A program made the position numbers and the translations under genes. From positions 1-64,000 of the forward strand of contig CAMWXE010000004.1 in NCBI GenBank assembly GCA_947178145.1: a stretch of DNA of 64,000 bases, in the 5' to 3' direction. This document shows positions 8,703 to 17,479 of the stretch, piece after piece (position 1 is the stretch's first letter; each line of letters begins with the position of its first letter). Origin of the DNA: an uncultured Lachnospiraceae bacterium. GTDB taxonomy: Bacteria > Bacillota > Clostridia > Lachnospirales > Lachnospiraceae. The notes below the pieces were generated by a model. The model saw nothing but the letters and a program-made list of their open reading frames with translations. It was not told where the DNA came from and did not search any database.

Positions 8703-10844
8703 TCAATCCTGCATCAATCCACTCACATCAAGGATCAGCGCAATGCTGCCATCGCCAAGCTGTGTACAGCCTGAAATGCCATGCACTTTCTTCACATACG
8801 GTGGTATCGGCTTCACAACGATCTCCTGCGTTCCAATCAGCTCGTCAATCAAAACGCAAAGCGTGTTTCCTTCATATTCCAGAAGAAGCATTACACCATC
8901 CTCAACATCGGTCACAGCGTCCTCCAAATCATACTTCTGACTAAGTCTGAGGATCGGATAACACTCCCCGCGAATCATGACATACTCTTCGCCATTTGGC
9001 TCATGGATCAACTGATTATCCGTCACACGGATAAACTGCTTAATCGCACCTGTCTCCATCACAAACTTCGTGTTGCCATTTCTCATGACAATACCGTCAA
9101 TGATCGCCATCGTCAGAGGTATTTTCATTGTCATTGTAGTACCTTCACCCTCGACAGAATCGATGTCCAGCACACCACCGATCTTTTGGATATTTTTTAC
9201 CACAACGTCCATACCTACGCCACGTCCGGAAAATTCAGTAACTTTTTCCTTTGTCGAAAATCCAGGAAACGTGATGAACTGGAAAATTTCTTTATCACTG
9301 TAATCGCTCTCTATACGGTTGTCAGGAAGAATACCATTCTCCCACGCTTTCTTATAGAGCTTATTTCTGCTGAGACCTTTTCCGTTATCCCGCACAGAAA
9401 TCCATACTTTTCCGCCTTCATTCTTCGCCTCAAGTGTCACCTTTGCAGTCTCTGTCTTTCCAGCAGCTTCTCTCTCCTGCGGCATCTCAATACCATGATC
9501 CACTGAGTTTCTAACCAGATGCATCAATGGATCCGAAATATTTTCTATAATATTCTTATCCACTTCTGTCGCATCACCGATCATCTCAAACTCGATCTCT
9601 TTTCCAAGTTTCCTGGACATGTCAAATACAGTCCTGTTCATCTTCTGGAATGTATTGGTAAGCGGCATCATACGCATCGACATAATCAATTCCTGCATCT
9701 CTGTCGTAATCTTTGACAACTGCGACGCAGCCTTTTGGAAATTTGACAAGTCGAGATTAGGCACCTGCAAATCTGGATTCTGCAGCACAACGGACTCTGC
9801 GATAACCATCTCACCCATCAGGTCCATCAACATATTCATCTTGTCAATATTGACACTCATAAATGCCTGTTTTACTTCTTTTTTCTTTTTCTTTGAGATC
9901 TGCTTTGCCTTTCCGGCTTCCTTCTGGATGACATAATCACCCGGCTGCGGCTCTGCTTCTTTCTTCTGCTCCTCTGGATTGGCTGCGGGAGCTGCTTCGA
10001 TTTCCTCCTGGATCGGCTCACCTGAAAAACCTCTCTCAAATTCCGCATTGGAGCACTCCATGATCTCAATTCCACTGATTTCAGAAGTCGTATCAAGAAG
10101 TTCGCGAAGCTTATCTTCTGTAAAATCACCCCTGACAATCATCTTGAAGCCTTCGGCAATAATCACATCCGAAGAAGTTTCATCGGTAAGAATATCTTCT
10201 GGCGTATAATGTACATCCTCTGTAAACTCTTTCAAAGCATAGGTAGCTGAATATGCACGAAGATTGCTCATCTGGGTATCTTCATGATATGTAATCTTGA
10301 TGCGGAAACATTTCGCATCACCTGAAGCCTGTGGTGCAATATAAAACTGATTTGGCCCCAAATCCATGCCCGATGAAGAAGCTGCTGGAGCTGCCTCCTC
10401 CTTTGCCGGAGCTGTTTCGCCAGACGAATCAATTACCCCTTTTAGCTTCACAAGAAACTTATCCATCATTTCTATTAACTGGGAATTATCGCCATCCGGA
10501 TCACTTCCATCCTTAATCTTCTCCATTTCCCCATTGATAAAATCCAATACCTGAAACACGATCTCTGTAAGTTCCATATGAGGTTCTTTAATACCAATGT
10601 TTTCACGCAGGTAGTAGAAAATGTCTTCCAGTTTATGGGACACTTTCATAATATTGTCATACATCATCACACCTGAAGAGCCTTTGATCGTATGCATGAT
10701 TCGAAAGATCTCGTTGATACTATTCTCATCAAATGCATCATCGTCTTTCGTTTCCAGTACGATCTCCTCCAGATTTTCCAAAAGCTGGCCATTCTCATAA
10801 ATGTATATGTCCACCATTCCGTCTAAATTGAATTCCTCAGCCAT
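8703..10844 (-). CDS. cheA: Chemotaxis-type histidine kinase CheA
   Basis: This 713-residue protein has the CheA domain order. An HPt domain (1-105) carries His51 in HTIKGSSG. A P2-like domain (about 175-262) follows, then a linker rich in Glu, Lys and Ala. The dimerisation helices are near 325-395. The HATPase (about 395-560) has the N-box LVRNSVDHG and the G-box RDNGKGLS. A CheW-like domain ends the protein. In chemotaxis CheA couples receptors to CheY/CheB through CheW. Here no cheW, cheY, cheB or receptor gene is linked; instead an HPt protein, a membrane protein and an OmpR-type regulator follow. A good sigma-A-type promoter lies at 10926-10954. Confidence 0.92.
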   Translation of the reverse strand: MAEEFNLDGMVDIYIYENGQLLENLEEIVLETKDDDAFDENSINEIFRIMHTIKGSSGVMMYDNIMKVSHKLEDIFYYLRENIGIKEPHMELTEIVFQVLDFINGEMEKIKDGSDPDGDNSQLIEMMDKFLVKLKGVIDSSGETAPAKEEAAPAASSSGMDLGPNQFYIAPQASGDAKCFRIKITYHEDTQMSNLRAYSATYALKEFTEDVHYTPEDILTDETSSDVIIAEGFKMIVRGDFTEDKLRELLDTTSEISGIEIMECSNAEFERGFSGEPIQEEIEAAPAANPEEQKKEAEPQPGDYVIQKEAGKAKQISKKKKKEVKQAFMSVNIDKMNMLMDLMGEMVIAESVVLQNPDLQVPNLDLSNFQKAASQLSKITTEMQELIMSMRMMPLTNTFQKMNRTVFDMSRKLGKEIEFEMIGDATEVDKNIIENISDPLMHLVRNSVDHGIEMPQEREAAGKTETAKVTLEAKNEGGKVWISVRDNGKGLSRNKLYKKAWENGILPDNRIESDYSDKEIFQFITFPGFSTKEKVTEFSGRGVGMDVVVKNIQKIGGVLDIDSVEGEGTTMTMKIPLTMAIIDGIVMRNGNTKFVMETGAIKQFIRVTDNQLIHEPNGEEYVMIRGECYPILRLSQKYDLEDAVTDVEDGVMLLLEYEGNTLCVLIDELIGTQEIVVKPIPPYVKKVHGISGCTQLGDGSIALILDVSGLMQD

Positions 10845-10925
10845 GTAGGCACCCCTTCCATATCATAACATTAATCTTACGTTTTTTCATATTGTGCTTC
10901 CCTGATCACAATACAGTTACTTATA

Positions 10926-10954
10926 ATTTTATATCCATTTTGTACAATAGTCAA
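10926..10954 (-). promoter_or_regulatory. Promoter of the cheA operon
   Basis: On the minus strand, TTGACT (10949-10954) and TAAAAT (10926-10931) are separated by 17 bp, about 80 bp ahead of the cheA start. Confidence 0.65.
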
Positions 10955-10977
10955 TGTTTTCTGATAATTTTATTCGA

Positions 10978-11178
10978 TCAGTTCCATCCAATTTTTTCTA
11001 CAAAGTGCATATCAGTCCATAAAACTGGTATTGCCGGACCTTGAACAGAGCTGCCGCGGTGTATCAAAAATTCCATATTGGCTTCATCCAGCTCAGTACT
11101 CCCACATTTTAGACAGCTCCCCTCTGCATAGTCAAGTGTTCTGCATTTTTTACATAAAAATATTTTCAAGTGCCTCAT
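10978..11178 (-). CDS. Small zinc-ribbon-like protein
   Basis: This 66-residue protein has two CxxC pairs, CKKC near residue 9 and CLKC near residue 21, which look like a rubredoxin/zinc-ribbon knuckle. A short hydrophobic C-terminal part follows. A weak site (AGGA) precedes ATG 11178. It is monocistronic: the cheA promoter lies between it and cheA. The function is not recognised; metal binding is inferred from the cysteine spacing. Confidence 0.55.
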   Translation of the reverse strand: MRHLKIFLCKKCRTLDYAEGSCLKCGSTELDEANMEFLIHRGSSVQGPAIPVLWTDMHFVEKIGWN

Positions 11179-11332
11179 AATTCCTATATTCCTTCCTCTT
11201 ACATTACATCCTGCGTAATATATTTTTAATAAATATGTGTTATTTATGTAATTTTTTCGAAATTTTTAAACGATATTTGTTACATTTTGTCTCTTATCTG
11301 AATAAAATCGAAATATTTTTTTCAAATTGGTA

Positions 11333-11361
11333 TTGAATAAATTGCGTTCTGCCTTTATAAT
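11333..11361 (+). promoter_or_regulatory. Promoter of the SGNH hydrolase gene
   Basis: TTGAAT (11333-11338) and TATAAT (11356-11361) are 17 bp apart, about 65 bp ahead of the start at 11428. This is a near-consensus sigma-A site. Confidence 0.7.
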
Positions 11362-11427
11362 AAGTAAAAGAATTGTTAAGGCCGCTTATTGCTCATATGC
11401 ATTTATTATGAAAGGAGCTTTCAAGCC

Positions 11428-12315
11428 ATGAAAAAATACACCAATTCAGTAATTGCACTCTTTGTCTGTATGTTGATTCTAACCCCCTCAACAGTATATG
11501 CTGAGGAAATGGCATATATGCCTACATTCTCTGTCATACAGCCAATCACAGGTGCAGCACTGCCAAACGAAAATCTTTCAGACAGTCTTACAACACGATT
11601 AAATCTCTATCTTGCAGATAATTATTCGAACGGCAACATCGATGAACAAAAATTCAATGAGATTGTGTCTAGTGGGATGGTTTCTGAAAATGCTTTTTTT
11701 GCAAATTCGGTATTCATAGGTGATTCCATCACTGTAGGCTTTAGAGATTACTGTCGAACTCATAGTGATTCCATCGCTTCTGATTCCACGTATTTTCTAG
11801 CAAGAGTGAGTTGTTCTGCCAAGGCTGCTATTTCAAAGAATGCCCTCACCACCTATGCCAACATCATGCCAATCTACAATGGACAGGTTCAGTATATTGA
11901 GGATTCTGTGTCTCAGATTCCAGATGTATCAAAGATGTTTATCTGCTACGGTATTAACGATTTGACAAGCAGTACTCCAGAACAATTTGTATCGGATCTC
12001 CGGACACTTATTACAAGAATCACGAACAAGACTCCTGGTCTGCAAGTGTATGTAATCTCTATTCCCTGTGTCATGGCGGACGTCAACAATGGAAGACTAA
12101 ACAACAAAAATATTCAAAATGCAAATATTTTATTGCAGGATGTCTGCGCGCAGAATGGCTGGGGCTTTGTCAATATCACGGAACATTTAATGGGCGCCGA
12201 CAACGCCATTCGGCCAGAGTACAGTTCTGACAAATATGTGCATGAAAACAGCCGGGCATATAAGATCTGGAACAGTGTTTTAAAGGATTATGCTTTTTAT
12301 GAAATCACAAAATAG
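11428..12315 (+). CDS. Secreted SGNH/GDSL-type hydrolase
   Basis: This 295-residue protein starts with a signal peptide (hydrophobic core about residues 8-23, probable cleavage after VYA). After a linker the SGNH fold shows block I FIGDSITVG with Ser100 as nucleophile, block III YGINDL, and a late Asp/His region DKYVHENS that fits block V. The family removes acyl groups from glycans or lipids; here the enzyme should act outside the cell. AAGGAG selects ATG 11428 over the in-frame ATG 11389. The gene has its own promoter and ends at a terminator shared with the facing gene. The substrate is unknown. Confidence 0.85.
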   Translation: MKKYTNSVIALFVCMLILTPSTVYAEEMAYMPTFSVIQPITGAALPNENLSDSLTTRLNLYLADNYSNGNIDEQKFNEIVSSGMVSENAFFANSVFIGDSITVGFRDYCRTHSDSIASDSTYFLARVSCSAKAAISKNALTTYANIMPIYNGQVQYIEDSVSQIPDVSKMFICYGINDLTSSTPEQFVSDLRTLITRITNKTPGLQVYVISIPCVMADVNNGRLNNKNIQNANILLQDVCAQNGWGFVNITEHLMGADNAIRPEYSSDKYVHENSRAYKIWNSVLKDYAFYEITK

Positions 12316-12319
12316 CATA

Positions 12320-12372
12320 AAGAAATTATTAAAAAAAACAGCTCTTTGAGCTGTTTTTTTTAATAATTTCTT
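12320..12372. terminator. Bidirectional terminator
   Basis: The core stem CAGCTC-TTT-GAGCTG (12339-12353) is flanked by A and T runs. The pairing extends through AAGAAATTATT on the left and AATAATTTCTT on the right. It serves the two converging genes ending at 12315 and 12373. Confidence 0.85.
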
Positions 12373-13161
12373 TTACTGGACCATATTGGCAAAATTCATA
12401 AAGCTGTCTTCTCCCCCCGGTTCTGAACCGGAAATCCTGACAGACACAAATTTTTCCCCCCGCGTCATTGCTTCATCTAGTTTATTTTTTCCTGCACTTA
12501 GTGTAAAAATACCGCCATTCTCAGAAACCTCGATCAGATTCGAATCTTTGGTCGCTACAGCTATCACAGAAGAAGGATTCAGCTCCATCATTCTGTCAAA
12601 ACTGCCGTTCTGATATTCTGCCATTTTATCCAATATTTCCTGCGCAATCTCGTCTGGCGATGCATCTGTGCTCTCTATAACCAAGTTATAATTGCTCATA
12701 TCATAGTAGTCAATATCGTAAATCTCCTTATATCGCACTGTCTCCAGCTTCTGCCTGTTGATTAGTGCTTTCCTGCAGGCGTCCTGTGATGCATAGGACT
12801 CTGAGTTTGCGCGGAGACTGTCATGAAACACGCGGCGGCTTGCCTCCTCAACGTCAGTGATGATAAACACCTTAAAGCTCTTCGGTGCAAAATGCCACGC
12901 AAGGCGTGAGTCAAACACAACATTGTCCCGCTCCTGGCCGATTTTAGTCGTTGTGTCATCTATCATTTTGTCCACAGAATGGTCACCGCGGCTTGCTGCC
13001 TCGTTGACCTGCTTGTTAAATTCCTCGACGGAAAGCCCTTTTTCCATAGCAAGCTGCCGGAATATATTTCCTGTTGAGGAATATTCATAGCCTCTCTCTT
13101 TCAGTATCTTTGCCACACTCGATTTCCCACTTCCAAGATTGCCTGTAATTGTAATATTCAT
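12373..13161 (-). CDS. Cytidylate-kinase-like P-loop protein with C-terminal extension
   Basis: This 262-residue protein begins with the P-loop GNLGSGKSS and continues like the CMP-kinase-like family (YEYSSTGNIFRQLA, VVFDSRLAWHF, then a lid-like Arg-rich part). That family usually ends near 180-200 residues. Here about 70 more residues follow (from about 193), with an unrecognised small beta-rich segment (NLIEVSENGGIFTLSAGKNK). It may phosphorylate a nucleotide or similar small molecule. It is the last gene of a three-gene minus-strand run after the 13179 and 14052 genes, 17 bp behind the former. It should not be taken as the housekeeping cmk without testing. Confidence 0.7.
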   Translation of the reverse strand: MNITITGNLGSGKSSVAKILKERGYEYSSTGNIFRQLAMEKGLSVEEFNKQVNEAASRGDHSVDKMIDDTTTKIGQERDNVVFDSRLAWHFAPKSFKVFIITDVEEASRRVFHDSLRANSESYASQDACRKALINRQKLETVRYKEIYDIDYYDMSNYNLVIESTDASPDEIAQEILDKMAEYQNGSFDRMMELNPSSVIAVATKDSNLIEVSENGGIFTLSAGKNKLDEAMTRGEKFVSVRISGSEPGGEDSFMNFANMVQ

Positions 13162-13178
13162 TCCCCACTCCTCCTATG

Positions 13179-13964
13179 CTATATAATCACTCTGCCGTAC
13201 ACTTCAAGTTGTGTCAATGCCGGAAATGGTGACTCTGGCTCTGCCTTGATCAGGTTCTTCATCTCCACCCAATTGACTGTCCTCTTTTCAAAAGTAATTG
13301 TCTGGCCTGCGGCAAGCTTCTTCAGATTCCCCGTCACAGTACTTCCATCTGAAAACGCAAGCGTAATCTCCTTCCACCAGTTATCGTGTGGAAAATCCGC
13401 CCGCAAATATACTACAACCTTGTCAGTCTCAATCGTATGTCCAAAATCAATCTTCAGACATGCTTGCGGATCCCGGTTGATTCCCCATGAAGCATAGGGC
13501 CACTCACCATGTGCGCTGTTTGCCTTAATGCCATCGATCGCATTTCTGGCTGCAAACACTGCCTCATTTCTTGTCTCTACATTCGCGGATGCATGTGGAT
13601 AAGAATTGGTATTCTCGTGGCTGTCATATACATTTAACGCCTGATTCCTATATGCGTTAACTTCTTCATCTGCTGCAAATCTCGCATAGATATAATGGCA
13701 GCTGCCTGCAAAGGCTTTTGGCGAATAGCCGCGTCTCGCCTCGCCAAATGGAACTTTTACCTCTATATTACCCTTTACAAAGAGCAGTGCAGCACCCATT
13801 GCATCATCTGCCTGAAATACAAAGTATCTTGGTGTGCCACAATATTCGAGCACGACTCTGTCACCTTCTTCATATGCAGATGTCGCTACCAAATACACTT
13901 CTTCCTCACCGCGCTCCACAAACTTTGTCTCACCGTTAGCCTTTAACACTTTTATTGAGAACAT
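13179..13964 (-). CDS. F5/8-type-C-like (discoidin-like) domain protein
   Basis: This 261-residue protein has an N-terminal beta-rich part (1-100). A C-terminal domain of galactose-binding/F5/8-C character follows, with ARNAIDGIKANSAHGEWPY, WGINRDPQACLKIDFG and VVYLRADFPHDNWW. Such domains bind sugars. No signal peptide is visible, so it seems cytosolic. AGGTGG selects ATG 13964; a longer in-frame start at 14042 lacks a ribosome site. The gene sits between a secreted metallo-beta-lactamase-fold protein and a P-loop kinase-like gene. The function is unknown; sugar binding is a family inference. Confidence 0.7.
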   Translation of the reverse strand: MFSIKVLKANGETKFVERGEEEVYLVATSAYEEGDRVVLEYCGTPRYFVFQADDAMGAALLFVKGNIEVKVPFGEARRGYSPKAFAGSCHYIYARFAADEEVNAYRNQALNVYDSHENTNSYPHASANVETRNEAVFAARNAIDGIKANSAHGEWPYASWGINRDPQACLKIDFGHTIETDKVVVYLRADFPHDNWWKEITLAFSDGSTVTGNLKKLAAGQTITFEKRTVNWVEMKNLIKAEPESPFPALTQLEVYGRVII

Positions 13965-14051
13965 CTTCTTTCCACCTTTCTGTCCATTGTACATATTTAT
14001 GATCTCACGCTGCAAGACATCAAATCGTCTGACTAATCTCATTCAGCTGCA

Positions 14052-15212
14052 TTAAGGATTGCATCTCTTGCATGGCTCATATCCCTGTGCAATAATGCTT
14101 TCCCTGGTCTCTGATGAGTCTTTTCGGTTTGTTGCTGGCAAAGAACTGCAAGAAGGCTTATGAAATTTCTTAGTCTTTGTATTTAATACATATGTAATTT
14201 CGTTTGTATCCGCTTTACTTGTCTCCTTCTGAGATTCCTTCACAGATGGAGCTTCCTGCTCTTTTGACTCCTGATTAGGCGTCTGCCAGACAGAACTGTT
14301 TCCGTTTGGTTCTCCAGACTTCCACGTCTCCGATGCGGGAACATTAAATGTAATCTTTTTTCCATCAGATGTCGCTATGATCGTTCCATCCTCATCCGTC
14401 CTATATACGTTCACCCCGTTCATCCGAAATGTATTGAGCGTCTCTGCATGTGGGTGCCCATAGGAATTGTCTTCTCCACAGCTGATAACTGCATAGGACG
14501 GATTGACTGCCTCAAAAAATTTCTGTGAGGTGGACGTTCTGCTGCCATGATGCCCTGCTTTATATACATCTGCTGACAACTCAATACCGTTATCAAGTAT
14601 ATCTTGTTCTGCATCCTCCCCTGCATCACCTGTAAAAAGGAATTTATTCTCTCCATTCTGAATCATTAAGGCAATCGAGGCATCATTGGGATTGCCATAC
14701 TTTCCATTAGGTGCCAATATTGTTATATTTGCTGTTCCCAGAGAATATTGTGCTCCTACATTTGGCGTGGTATATTTTAGCCGCTTGTTGTCAAGTGCTT
14801 GTATTAACTTCTGATAGGTCTTGTTGTCCTTCTCAAAATTTGATACAAATACCTTGTCAATCTCAAACTTTGTAATAATAACTGGCGCTCCACCGATGTG
14901 ATCCGAATCCGGATGCGTCAAAATCAGATAATCAAGTTTCTTTACATTTTGCTTCTGCAGATAATTCTGAATTGCTGTTCCCTTAGAATAATCACCTGCA
15001 TCAATCAGCATAGAGTGCCCGTCACATGTAATCAGTGTGCAATCCCCCTGCCCCACATCAATGAAGTGTACCTCCATTTGGGCAGACTCCCCCTTGCTAT
15101 TGCCTGTCCTGGCACTTGAAGCCTGGGACATCATTGAACTGGCTGTAATCCCTCCAATCAGAACTGCAGCCACCAGAAATAAACTTAATATTTGTCCATA
15201 AACCTTTTTCAT
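14052..15212 (-). CDS. Secreted ComEC-like metallo-beta-lactamase-fold protein
   Basis: This 386-residue protein has a hydrophobic N-terminal signal or anchor (about 5-27) and then a metallo-beta-lactamase fold resembling the C-terminal hydrolase part of ComEC. It shows HFIDVGQGDC, metal ligands HPDSDH (100-105), FTGDAGEDAE and KAGHHGS. A polar linker rich in Ser, Glu and Lys leads to a short C-terminal module with YVLNTKTKKFH and PCKRC cysteines, also seen behind extracellular nucleases. The likely role is an exported hydrolase, perhaps on nucleic acid or nucleotides. ATG 15212 is preferred because it directly begins the signal sequence. Confidence 0.8.
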   Translation of the reverse strand: MKKVYGQILSLFLVAAVLIGGITASSMMSQASSARTGNSKGESAQMEVHFIDVGQGDCTLITCDGHSMLIDAGDYSKGTAIQNYLQKQNVKKLDYLILTHPDSDHIGGAPVIITKFEIDKVFVSNFEKDNKTYQKLIQALDNKRLKYTTPNVGAQYSLGTANITILAPNGKYGNPNDASIALMIQNGENKFLFTGDAGEDAEQDILDNGIELSADVYKAGHHGSRTSTSQKFFEAVNPSYAVISCGEDNSYGHPHAETLNTFRMNGVNVYRTDEDGTIIATSDGKKITFNVPASETWKSGEPNGNSSVWQTPNQESKEQEAPSVKESQKETSKADTNEITYVLNTKTKKFHKPSCSSLPATNRKDSSETRESIIAQGYEPCKRCNP

Positions 15213-15338
15213 GTTGCACTCCTTCCTCCAAAAATGTCTTGTTTCAATACAATGCGTCAAAATGATTGATGCCATTATACAGCAGATTCAACAAGTCCTC
15301 ATCATTCACCAATATTCTCCTGGCAAGAAGCTATCTCC

Positions 15339-15368
15339 TTGTCTCAAGAGTTTTATCGGTTTCTGCTC
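15339..15368 (-). pseudogene. Fragment of a second PD-(D/E)XK-like gene copy
   Basis: These 30 bp are identical to 16126-16155 inside the gene at 15673. Read on the minus strand they encode REQKPIKLLRQ, followed within a few codons by a stop. Similarity is lost quickly on both sides, so this is debris of a diverged duplicate. Confidence 0.5.
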
Positions 15369-15637
15369 CCGGCCAACTCTGTGGCGGAGCAGCATGAGGG
15401 ATGCCATTGTATATTATCTTCAATTTCCAATCCAGTATTTTTCCTTTTGTTATTTCAGTATATCACACCAGGTATTGCCACGCAACAGTTTTGGAAGGCG
15501 TAACAAAAGTTCTTTATAATGTACTTCCATGCCCGGATCGTCAGAAGTCCATTTCGTTTTTTGGTCTCCTCACTAAGCTGAATCATATTGAAATTTCTTT
15601 CAAATTTTGCAGGCTTTCCACGTGAGTTGCAGATACA

Positions 15638-15663
15638 AAGACCGCTGGATATCCAGCGGTCTT
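15638..15663 (-). terminator. Palindromic terminator
   Basis: The arms AAGACCGCTGGAT and ATCCAGCGGTCTT form a perfect 26-bp palindrome 10 bp after the stop of the 15673 gene. Only a short T-run follows on the minus strand. Confidence 0.6.
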
Positions 15664-15672
15664 AAATGTTAT

Positions 15673-16391
15673 CTATGTCTCGATGCCCGCCTCTGCCAGC
15701 ATTTTTTTAAGCATTGCAATTTCGACAGCATTGTCTGCGAGCCTGGCATCTTTGTCTGCAAGCTGTGCATCCTGCTCTGCCAGTCGTATCTTAAATTCCA
15801 CTATCTCAGGTGCCAGCAGTTCCTTTAATTCTTCACACATTTGATCACCCTCCTGTATCATTTTTTTTAACAGTTCCATATTGGCCTCTGATGCGACATT
15901 CACGACAGAATCCGCATTTCTTCTGTCCTCATCGTCTTTGAGTCCGGAGCAGTTGTCCAGAAGCTTTTGCGCCCGTTCCCTGCTCATTGTCCGCGTCAGG
16001 GATGTGACCCACACATGGGTTTCCTTATTCAGTTCTTTTGTTACAAGTATCTGCATCGGGAATATCATACCGCTGATGCGGTAAATACCATCCGCCTTTT
16101 TGGTCACTGTATATATCTCACCTAATTGTCTCAAGAGTTTTATCGGTTTCTGCTCTCGGACCAGTGAGACTGTGATGTCTGTATCAAGGATTTCCTCAAC
16201 GCTTCCAGCCTCAGATTTATACAGGCATGCATAGGACAATGCCTTGTAAAATGTGCCTGCATTTACATCATCACCTGGCGATTTATATTCAAAAATATTA
16301 TTCTCTAGAAAAAATCACCTATCTCATTCTTAATTTTGACATCCGATTTCTTCCTGATACCCCTGCAGTCATGCAGAAACAGTAGTCTGCA
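15673..16391 (-). pseudogene. Rpn/PD-(D/E)XK-like protein, frameshifted and 5'-truncated
   Basis: The readable C-terminal part (188 residues from an ATG at 16239) fits a Lachnospiraceae family with a PD-(D/E)XK-like core. Upstream, the core EYKSPGDDVNAGTFYKALSY reads in the same frame. The preceding DVKIKNEIGDFF lies in another frame. The two join at a run of six A (16309-16314), so a one-base slip splits the gene. Beyond about 16391 no frame continues. The tail is a coiled coil with a near-repeat (EQDAQLADKDARLADNAVEI). It is adjacent to another decayed nuclease-family gene. The shift could also be a sequencing or assembly error. Confidence 0.6.
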
Positions 16392-16402
16392 TCATTTTTT
16401 CT

Positions 16403-16825
16403 TCACTTTCCAATCTCATCGTTGCCCCTATATTTCCCATTAACGTATATGATATGCGAATCGTCGCCGAACAATACTTTATTTTCCCCAATAGTGACAT
16501 ATCTTTCTACCGGATATATCGACTGTTTTCCTTTCATTATATCATTTTCTGTTATGAAAATAACATAGCTGTCGGGAATGTCCTCCGTAGCATCACCAGT
16601 CTTTAATATGTGTGCATCCAACAAGCTGCTGTTATGCCTTGCTCTCTTTGCGCCTGCTCCCGCATCTTTCCTCTGAATTTCAACATCAAATTCTTTATCG
16701 GTGCTGTCAATCGCATGAACATCTAAAACAGCCGAACGTCCTTGCAAATTCTTCAATGGTTCTTGTGTCCTGACTGATTTAACTTTTATATCCTGCCGCT
16801 CTAAAACGCTTTTGACGCTGTGTAA
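16403..16825 (-). pseudogene. PD-(D/E)XK nuclease family transposase, truncated
   Basis: The open frame matches the core of the PD-(D/E)XK 'transposase' family: SVRTQEPLKNLQGR, LDVHAIDSTDKEFDVEIQRK with the Asp and E-x-Q of the active site, then GAGAKRARHNSSLLDA. The usual N-terminal 50-60 residues and the C-terminal half are missing (about 140 codons remain of roughly 280-300). An in-frame TAG closes the upstream side at 16826-16828. It is probably inactive. The family is linked to mobile or recombination-promoting nucleases. Confidence 0.65.
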
Positions 16826-16912
16826 CTATTTTGTTGTGATTGTGGTACGATAATGGTTATTTCGATAATCTTAGGGTTGCCAAGTTCTTCACAAACTGAA
16901 ATCGCATACTGT

Positions 16913-17410
16913 TTAATTCAATAATTCACATATTTTTTCAGAACACTCTTTTGGAGATAATTCAAGTGTATTCAATGTTAAATCATATCCCTTTTGAGGA
17001 TAAAGGTACTCACATGAAGCTTTTGCCGAACCAATATATCTGTCTTTGCGCTTTTTTTCTCTTTTTTCTAATTCATTTAACGGACACGTTACTTGTACCA
17101 TGATTAACGCGTATTCTTTCAAGGCTTCCGTTAATTGTTTATAAATGCGCTCACTCGTAATTACATGGTCAACAATAACTCCATGACCGATTTTTAAGAT
17201 ATTTAATACTTCTTGGCAAAGCAGATGAGATATTTCAAAAACATCGTCTTCATAAACAGGCTTATTAATCGTCATATCTAAAAAATCATCAATAGAAATT
17301 ATAATATATTCTTGTTTTTTATTGTCTTTCATGTGATTTTGTAATGACTTTGCCAAGGTAGATTTCCCACTACTGGATGCTCCGTTTAACAAAATAACTT
17401 TCAAAGACAT
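16913..17410 (-). CDS. Chloramphenicol-phosphotransferase-like P-loop protein
   Basis: This 165-residue protein has a P-loop near the N-terminus (LLNGASSSGKSTLAKSL) and a Walker-B-like IISIDDFLD. The middle part GHGVIVDHVI and CPLNELEKREKKRKDR fit chloramphenicol 3-O-phosphotransferase-like kinases. GGAGGTG eight bases ahead selects ATG 17410. Members outside Streptomyces rarely act on chloramphenicol, so the substrate is open. It stands alone on the minus strand between decayed genes, which suggests an acquired region. Confidence 0.75.
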   Translation of the reverse strand: MSLKVILLNGASSSGKSTLAKSLQNHMKDNKKQEYIIISIDDFLDMTINKPVYEDDVFEISHLLCQEVLNILKIGHGVIVDHVITSERIYKQLTEALKEYALIMVQVTCPLNELEKREKKRKDRYIGSAKASCEYLYPQKGYDLTLNTLELSPKECSEKICELLN

Positions 17411-17479
17411 AACATTCACCTCCGATTTGTTCCTCTGATAGAATACCACAATCACACATACATTTCTATCAAATTTTCA

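Larger units (their letters stand above)
15213..15672. other. Non-coding stretch with gene debris
   Basis: No intact gene is seen. It contains a 30-bp perfect copy (15339-15368) of part of the neighbouring decayed gene (16126-16155), in the same orientation, reading REQKPIKLLRQ on the minus strand. A perfect palindrome lies at 15638-15663. It is most likely the remains of a second family member. Confidence 0.5.

Noticed and set aside
8781-9506. 241-codon plus-strand frame
   Set aside because: It is the antisense shadow of cheA, with no ribosome site or domain.
15463-15625. Short minus-strand frame beginning MIQLSEETKKRNG
   Set aside because: About 45 codons, no ribosome site and no recognised family; kept only as part of the non-coding stretch with debris.
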